NCBI RefSeq assembly: GCF_030929605.1
Contig: NZ_JAVFVS010000011.1
Span: forward strand, 1 to 64,000
Direction: 5' to 3'
Source of the DNA: Flavobacterium sp. LHD-80
Lineage (GTDB): Bacteria > Bacteroidota > Bacteroidia > Flavobacteriales > Flavobacteriaceae
Length of the DNA stretch: 64,000 nucleotides
Made by a program: the position numbers and the translations under genes. Under the pieces are notes generated by a model. That model was not told the origin of the DNA. It saw nothing but the letters and a program-made list of their open reading frames with translations, and did no database searches. Shown piece after piece: positions 59,650-64,000 of this stretch. Within the stretch, counting starts at the first letter, position 1; every line of letters begins with the position of its first letter.

Positions 59650-61752
59650 CTAAAATAAGTAATTTAATGCGATAATTCCGTAGTAATTTATAGGCAAACC
59701 GGGATAATAAAATCTTGGTTGCGCGTTTCCTATGCCAGTTGCATTGGTTAAAATCATCGAGGCATATTTTTCATTTGTGACATTATTTATGCCTGCGTCT
59801 AAATGCGCTTTTAAACCAGAAATAATTTCAAATTGATAACCCGTTTTTAAATTCAAAAGAGAATAAGAATCTGAAAAATTAGCATTGGAATCGTTCATCG
59901 GAATTTTATCGGTAAACTGAAAATCGGCGCTAAAATAAATTCCAGAAGTTGTGTTTAAAGTAAAACCTGCGCTTGCCGTATTTGCAGGAACTCCAGTTAA
60001 TTTGTTTCCAGAAAAATCATTTCCTCTGTCGATAAATTCTTTAAATTCATAATTCCCAATTGACGTTCCGACATAAGAATTTAAAGTGAAAATTCTATTT
60101 ATTGGCCAATTGTGATTTAACGAGATTTCGATTCCTTCATGAAAAGTTTTTCCGGCGTTTACACCTTCATATTGATCATCGCCGATTCTTTTGGCAACTA
60201 ATAAATCTTTAATTTCCATTCGGTAAAGAGCAATTTCGGTATAAAGTTTTTTGCTGAAAAAATGAAGTTTTGTTCCGAATTCAAAATTATAACCCGTTTC
60301 CGGTTTAATATTTTGATTGATGTTTCCTGTCGAGGTCAAAGTTTCCTCGGTAGCAGGCAAAGAAAATCCTCGGCTTACAGAAAAGTAAAAAGTTCGGACT
60401 TCATTCGGCTTAAATAAAAAAGAAAGCTGTGGCGAAAAAATGCCATCATAACTATATTTTTCCTTTGGATTATTCGCGGAAGCGGGAAAATCATTCTGAA
60501 GTTCAAATTTGGTTTTATTATAATTTAAACCAGCCTGAATTTCAAATCGATCAGAAAGCAAAGTTCTTATTTGTGAAAAAACATTATAAAAATCTCTTTT
60601 TTGATTCGTTGCTGTAAGTTGATCGCCTTGCAAACTTCCATTTCCCTTATTTTGCTGATAAAGATTTTGAAAAGTATTGCCGCTGTAATTATCTCTGAAA
60701 TATTCTAATCCGGCAATAAACTGATTTTTGATTTTCCCGATTTTAAAATCTCCCGAAAACTGTGTTCTTGCGCCCGAAGCAAAAGTATATTGACGCAAAA
60801 TATCAAACGGACGCGGTTCGTTGCTATCTTTATAATTGATGAAAACAGAAGTTGAATTGTTTAAGTTTTCATTAATTGAAAAATCATAAGCCAATCCGCC
60901 CAAAGTCGATTTGTATTCTTTAAATCCTTTTGAAGCAACCCAAGTTGGCGCGCCTGCTTGCGGATTATTTTCGAAAGTGGTTTTGTTAATCGAACTCGGA
61001 ATAAAAGCTTTTAAATAAGTATAATTAGAAAAGTAAGTCAGTTTGCTGTTTTTCTTTCGAAATAATTCTCCTGAAAGTGTAATTCCTTCCCGATTGTACG
61101 CACTGTTTTCGCGCCAACCGTCGGTTTTTAAATTGTGATAACTCAGATTTAAAGAAGCACTTTTTTCATTCAAATCAAAAGAAACTCTATTTTTCAATAA
61201 TCCAAAAGAACCAAAAACAGAACTTATTTCAGTTTGATACTTTTCTTTTTTTATTGTTTGGGGGGAAATCAAAATTGCTCCACCCAATCCTGCTCCGTAA
61301 ATACTCGAAAGCGGACCTTTTATAATTTCAACTTGACCAATATTTTGAAGATCAATATCGTCAATTACGGTTTCGCTATTCCCAGAAGTCAACGGAATAT
61401 TTCCATAAAAAGCCCTGATTTTATTAGTTCCGTATGGAGTTCTGGCACCGATTCCTCGAATTGAAATTCTAGTTGTGGTAATATTAGACGATTGCATAAA
61501 AACACCAGGAATCGTATTGATAACATTGCTGATATCTGTGGTATTATTTCGAAGTAATTCTTTTTCGGATAAAATGCCTATAGAAGCCGGACTATTCTGC
61601 AAATCCCGATTAATATGAAGCGGACTAATTAAAACTTCATTTAGTTTTTGAGTTTTGACAGAATCAATATTTCGAACTTCTTTTTCTTGCGCAAAAATGT
61701 TTAGAGAAATAAAGAGCGCAAAAAGAAGAAGAGAATATTTTTTTGAAATCAT
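59650..61752 (-). CDS. TonB-dependent outer-membrane receptor
   Basis: A 700-residue receptor. Signal peptide about 1-21 (ending NIFA/QEK), then directly a plug domain (about 40-165: INTIPGVFMQSSN, RISIRGIG, VEIIKGPLSSIYGAGLGGAI), then a 22-strand beta-barrel ending in the aromatic residue of IIALNYLF. It lacks the N-terminal carboxypeptidase-regulatory domain of SusC-type receptors, so it is closer to siderophore or metal transporters (FecA/FhuA-like). Uptake would be powered by ExbB/ExbD/TonB. The substrate is unknown; no SusD or siderophore gene is next to it. Confidence 0.9.
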   Translation of the reverse strand: MISKKYSLLLFALFISLNIFAQEKEVRNIDSVKTQKLNEVLISPLHINRDLQNSPASIGILSEKELLRNNTTDISNVINTIPGVFMQSSNITTTRISIRGIGARTPYGTNKIRAFYGNIPLTSGNSETVIDDIDLQNIGQVEIIKGPLSSIYGAGLGGAILISPQTIKKEKYQTEISSVFGSFGLLKNRVSFDLNEKSASLNLSYHNLKTDGWRENSAYNREGITLSGELFRKKNSKLTYFSNYTYLKAFIPSSINKTTFENNPQAGAPTWVASKGFKEYKSTLGGLAYDFSINENLNNSTSVFINYKDSNEPRPFDILRQYTFASGARTQFSGDFKIGKIKNQFIAGLEYFRDNYSGNTFQNLYQQNKGNGSLQGDQLTATNQKRDFYNVFSQIRTLLSDRFEIQAGLNYNKTKFELQNDFPASANNPKEKYSYDGIFSPQLSFLFKPNEVRTFYFSVSRGFSLPATEETLTSTGNINQNIKPETGYNFEFGTKLHFFSKKLYTEIALYRMEIKDLLVAKRIGDDQYEGVNAGKTFHEGIEISLNHNWPINRIFTLNSYVGTSIGNYEFKEFIDRGNDFSGNKLTGVPANTASAGFTLNTTSGIYFSADFQFTDKIPMNDSNANFSDSYSLLNLKTGYQFEIISGLKAHLDAGINNVTNEKYASMILTNATGIGNAQPRFYYPGLPINYYGIIALNYLF

Positions 61753-61778
61753 AAAGAAGTGTAATTAAGGGCGAGTTT

Positions 61779-61920
61779 TTTAACACATAGAAACATAGTA
61801 TTCATTGAGGCAAAAAGGCGTTTCACTTATTTAAATTCACATAGCAACTATGTGTGAAAACGAGTTTTCTTTTCAATCTTTATTCTACGAAACAAAAATC
61901 TATGTTTCTATGTGTTTAAA
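61779..61920. repeat. Nested palindrome TTTAACACATAGAAACATAG...
   Basis: Outer arms TTTAACACATAGAAACATAG (61779-61798) and CTATGTTTCTATGTGTTTAAA (61900-61920) enclose an inner hairpin TTCACATAG-CAA-CTATGTGTGAA (61836-61858). It fills most of the gap between the sugar dehydrogenase and receptor genes. Confidence 0.8.
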
Positions 61921-61935
61921 TTGGAATTTGGAATT

Positions 61936-63213
61936 TTACTTATTCGCAGTAACCTTCCAAATTGTATTCCCGCTATCATCATTTACCAAAAGCGAACCAT
62001 CTTTCATAACAGTAACCGCAACTGGTCGCCCATAAACTTCTGCTTTATCATTATCAGAAATAAAACCAGTTAAAAAATCTTCCGGTTTTCCTGAAGGTTT
62101 TCCGTCTTTAAAAGGAACAAATAAAACTTTATAACCTGAAATTATAGAACGATTCCAAGAACCATGCTGACCTACGAAAGCACCATTTTTATATTTAGCG
62201 GGAAAAGCGTCTTTAGTATAAAAAGCCAATCCGAGCGAAGCAGTATGCGCACCAACAGGAACATCTGGAACAATTGCCCTTTTGATCAAATCTTTTCGTT
62301 CGTCTTTCCATCTTGGATCTGGAATGCTTCCAAAATACGAATACGGCCATCCATAAAAACCACCTCGTTTTACACTCGTAATATAATCTGGAACTAAATC
62401 GTCGCCAAGTTCATCTCTTTCATTTACTGCAGTCCAAAGTTCTTTTTTATTGGCCGGATTCCAATCCATTCCCATTGGATTTCTGAGTCCGTCAGCATAT
62501 ATTTTTTCGTCCGTTCCATCGGGATTAATTTCTAAAATGGCTGCACGGCGAATTTCTTTATCCATTCCGTTTTCTCCCACATTGCTTCCAGAACCAACGC
62601 CAATATAGATTTTTGTTTCGTCAGGATTAGCAAGTAAACTTCTTGTCCAGTGATTGTTGTATCCGCCAGCTGGTAATTCAACAATTTTTACACCTTTAGT
62701 TTCTAATTTTAGTGGAGCGTTTTTATACGGATATCGGTAAAGCCCGTCAGTATTTGCAACATAAAAAAAGTCTTTTAAAATTAACATTCCTAAAGGTCGG
62801 TTAAGGTCTTTTAAGAAAACTTCTCGAGTTTCATAGGTTCCGTCTTTATCTTTGTCGCGCAAAATTATAATTTGGTTTTTGCTCGTTCTTGTACCGCTTT
62901 CGACAACAAAAATGTCATTGTTTGGACCTATATAAGACCAGCGCGGATTATTAAAACCGTCAGCAAATTTTGTAACTGTAAAACCTTCTGGCGCTATTGG
63001 CGTTTTTCCTTCGGGCCAGCCTATGACTTTACTGTTTTTTCGGCTAGATTCAGTTGCATACGGTGGAGGAAGTGTAATATTTCCAATCGCAGTTTTTACA
63101 ATATTCGAAGGCTGTTTGGCCAGCGCTTCTTTTTCTTCTTTACTAACTTGGCCGTGACAGGCGGTTGTTAATGCTATTATTGATATCGAAAATAGGTTTA
63201 AAAATGTTTTCAT
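61936..63213 (-). CDS. PQQ-type sugar (sorbosone) dehydrogenase-like lipoprotein
   Basis: A 425-residue beta-propeller protein with a lipoprotein signal (TTACHGQ, lipobox Cys near residue 19). The propeller carries the soluble glucose/sorbosone dehydrogenase pattern: PEGFTVTKFADGFNNPRWSYI, RPLGMLILKDFFYVANTDG, ADGLRNPMGMDWNP, and GGFYGWPYSYFG, with the expected NHW segment (YNNHWTRSLL) containing a PQQ-site His. The family oxidises sugars or aldehydes with PQQ in the periplasm; flavobacteria often cannot make PQQ, so the cofactor may come from outside. Substrate unknown. Confidence 0.85.
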   Translation of the reverse strand: MKTFLNLFSISIIALTTACHGQVSKEEKEALAKQPSNIVKTAIGNITLPPPYATESSRKNSKVIGWPEGKTPIAPEGFTVTKFADGFNNPRWSYIGPNNDIFVVESGTRTSKNQIIILRDKDKDGTYETREVFLKDLNRPLGMLILKDFFYVANTDGLYRYPYKNAPLKLETKGVKIVELPAGGYNNHWTRSLLANPDETKIYIGVGSGSNVGENGMDKEIRRAAILEINPDGTDEKIYADGLRNPMGMDWNPANKKELWTAVNERDELGDDLVPDYITSVKRGGFYGWPYSYFGSIPDPRWKDERKDLIKRAIVPDVPVGAHTASLGLAFYTKDAFPAKYKNGAFVGQHGSWNRSIISGYKVLFVPFKDGKPSGKPEDFLTGFISDNDKAEVYGRPVAVTVMKDGSLLVNDDSGNTIWKVTANK

Positions 63214-63371
63214 TGGTATTTTTGGAAGTTAAAGGTTTAAACATAAACAATTTAATTAAATAATAGAAAGTGAAGGGGAGACCTTTGTAAATATTAACTG
63301 ATATTTAACATTCCTAAAAAATTATAACCGCACAGTTTATTTTTGATACTTACAGTTTAGTTGTAATTCTG

Positions 63372-63379
63372 TATCTTTG
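63372..63379 (+). promoter_or_regulatory. -7 element (TATCTTTG) of hpt
   Basis: Perfect TAnnTTTG match 26 bases before the hpt ATG at 63405. A TTG lies at 63343-63345, a 26-base spacer, slightly long. Confidence 0.45.
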
Positions 63380-63404
63380 TCCATTATTTTAAATTTAAAA
63401 AATA

Positions 63405-63935
63405 ATGATACAACTTCACGATAAACAATTTGTTCCGTTTATTTCGGCTAAAGAAATTGATTTTGCTTTAACCAAATTAGTGGCTCAGGTAGAAGACGAT
63501 TTTGGAGATGATACTCCCATTTTTATTGGAGTTTTGAACGGTGCCTTTATGGTTGTTTCCGATTTTTTGAAAAAATATAAAAAACCGTGCGAAGTTTCAT
63601 TTATAAAAATGGCATCGTATGAAGGAACTGAAAGTACAAATTCGGTAAAAGAATTAATAGGAATCAATCAAGATTTAACGGGCAGAACTGTTGTTATACT
63701 TGAAGATATTATTGATACCGGAAACACAATCGAAGAGTTAAAACATTTATTTAAAGAACGAAATGTAAAGCATTTCAAAATTGCAACATTATTCTTTAAA
63801 CCAGAAGCGTATAAAAAAGACATTAAAATCGATTATATCGGAATCAGAATCCCGAATAAATTTATTGTTGGTTACGGATTAGACTACGATGGTCTTGGAA
63901 GAAACCTGACAGAGATTTATAAATTAGCTGAATAA
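63405..63935 (+). CDS. hpt: Hypoxanthine phosphoribosyltransferase
   Basis: A 176-residue type I phosphoribosyltransferase that turns hypoxanthine (and guanine) plus PRPP into IMP (GMP) in purine salvage. The PRPP-binding motif is VVILEDIIDTGNT, the flexible-loop segment KMASYEGTESTN, and a C-terminal purine-contact segment FIVGYGLDYDGLGRNL is present. Length is standard. It stands near the purE-purK pair but is not in their operon. Confidence 0.95.
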   Translation: MIQLHDKQFVPFISAKEIDFALTKLVAQVEDDFGDDTPIFIGVLNGAFMVVSDFLKKYKKPCEVSFIKMASYEGTESTNSVKELIGINQDLTGRTVVILEDIIDTGNTIEELKHLFKERNVKHFKIATLFFKPEAYKKDIKIDYIGIRIPNKFIVGYGLDYDGLGRNLTEIYKLAE

Positions 63936-64000
63936 TTTAAAAACAAACACAACTATATATTCATTTTAAACTTCTTAAAGTAAGAAGTCGCAACACTAAC

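Overview
The window looks like a chromosomal segment of a Flavobacterium or close relative (Bacteroidota). The DNA is AT-rich. Promoters fit the Bacteroidota pattern TTG-N(18-20)-TAnnTTTG, and Shine-Dalgarno sites are mostly absent. Gene content is typically flavobacterial: 800-residue FtsX permeases, a TonB-dependent receptor, ExbB/ExbD, a MlaEF pair, single-chain GcvP and a BphO-BphP phytochrome operon. I see no transposase, phage structural gene, integrase or CRISPR array.

Layout. 1-425: end of an rRNA operon (5S, tRNA-Phe, tRNA-Leu). 0.5-2 kb: Crp-like regulator and an LpxA-type acyltransferase. 2-10.6 kb: a MacB/FtsX ABC export module (ATPase plus two paralogous permeases), divergent from a sigma-54 response regulator and its histidine kinase. 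10.6-14.2 kb: endonuclease V-like gene, a decayed copy of the kinase 3' end, then heme oxygenase and bacteriophytochrome. 14.4-20.2 kb: AraC regulator, TetX-like flavin monooxygenase, small membrane protein, VOC protein, a second flavin monooxygenase with a DnaJ-like zinc finger, and a serine hydrolase. 20.3-26.2 kb: a gene remnant, NTF2-like protein, amidohydrolase, a repeat-bearing secreted protein divergent from a ToxR-like membrane regulator, and a HEAT-repeat protein. 26.2-26.9 kb: tRNA-Tyr, a broken tRNA fused to a small GIY-YIG gene, and tRNA-Val. 27-34 kb: duplicated-domain secreted protein, folC, exbB/exbD, TonB-like protein, glutamate/leucine-type dehydrogenase and chalcone isomerase-like protein. 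34.5-39.8 kb: acyl-CoA dehydrogenase, M28 peptidase, SDR, SprT-like protein and two envelope proteins. 39.9-47.3 kb: mlaFE, glycosyltransferase, methyltransferase, KAS III and gcvP. 47.5-54.9 kb: UbiA-like protein, DUF1090 protein, SDR39U1 epimerase, three small membrane proteins with a GbsR-type regulator, Na+/H+ antiporter, hicAB and SanA-like protein. 55-64 kb: M3 peptidase, purE-purK, helical protein, TonB-dependent receptor, PQQ-type sugar dehydrogenase and hpt.

Intergenic DNA is rich in palindromic elements. There are three long hairpins of the TGTCATTTCGACG type, with arms of up to 34 bp. There are two copies of a roughly 115-bp structured element whose flanks and TTCG hairpin are conserved while its main stem differs in sequence but still pairs. 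There are three GCCACGAATTACAC-type palindromes and one recurring CTCCTTAA terminator hairpin (four copies).

The most unusual locus is the GIY-YIG gene at 26.5-26.8 kb. Its last codon and stop lie inside a tRNA copy that has lost the 5' acceptor strand, while an intact tRNA-Val with the same body stands just upstream. Other points of note are two matched palindromes around the GbsR gene, one overlapping its promoter; a palindrome over the hicAB promoter; a sigma-54-type divergent control region; the kinase-gene remnant; and the chromosomal TetX-like enzyme.
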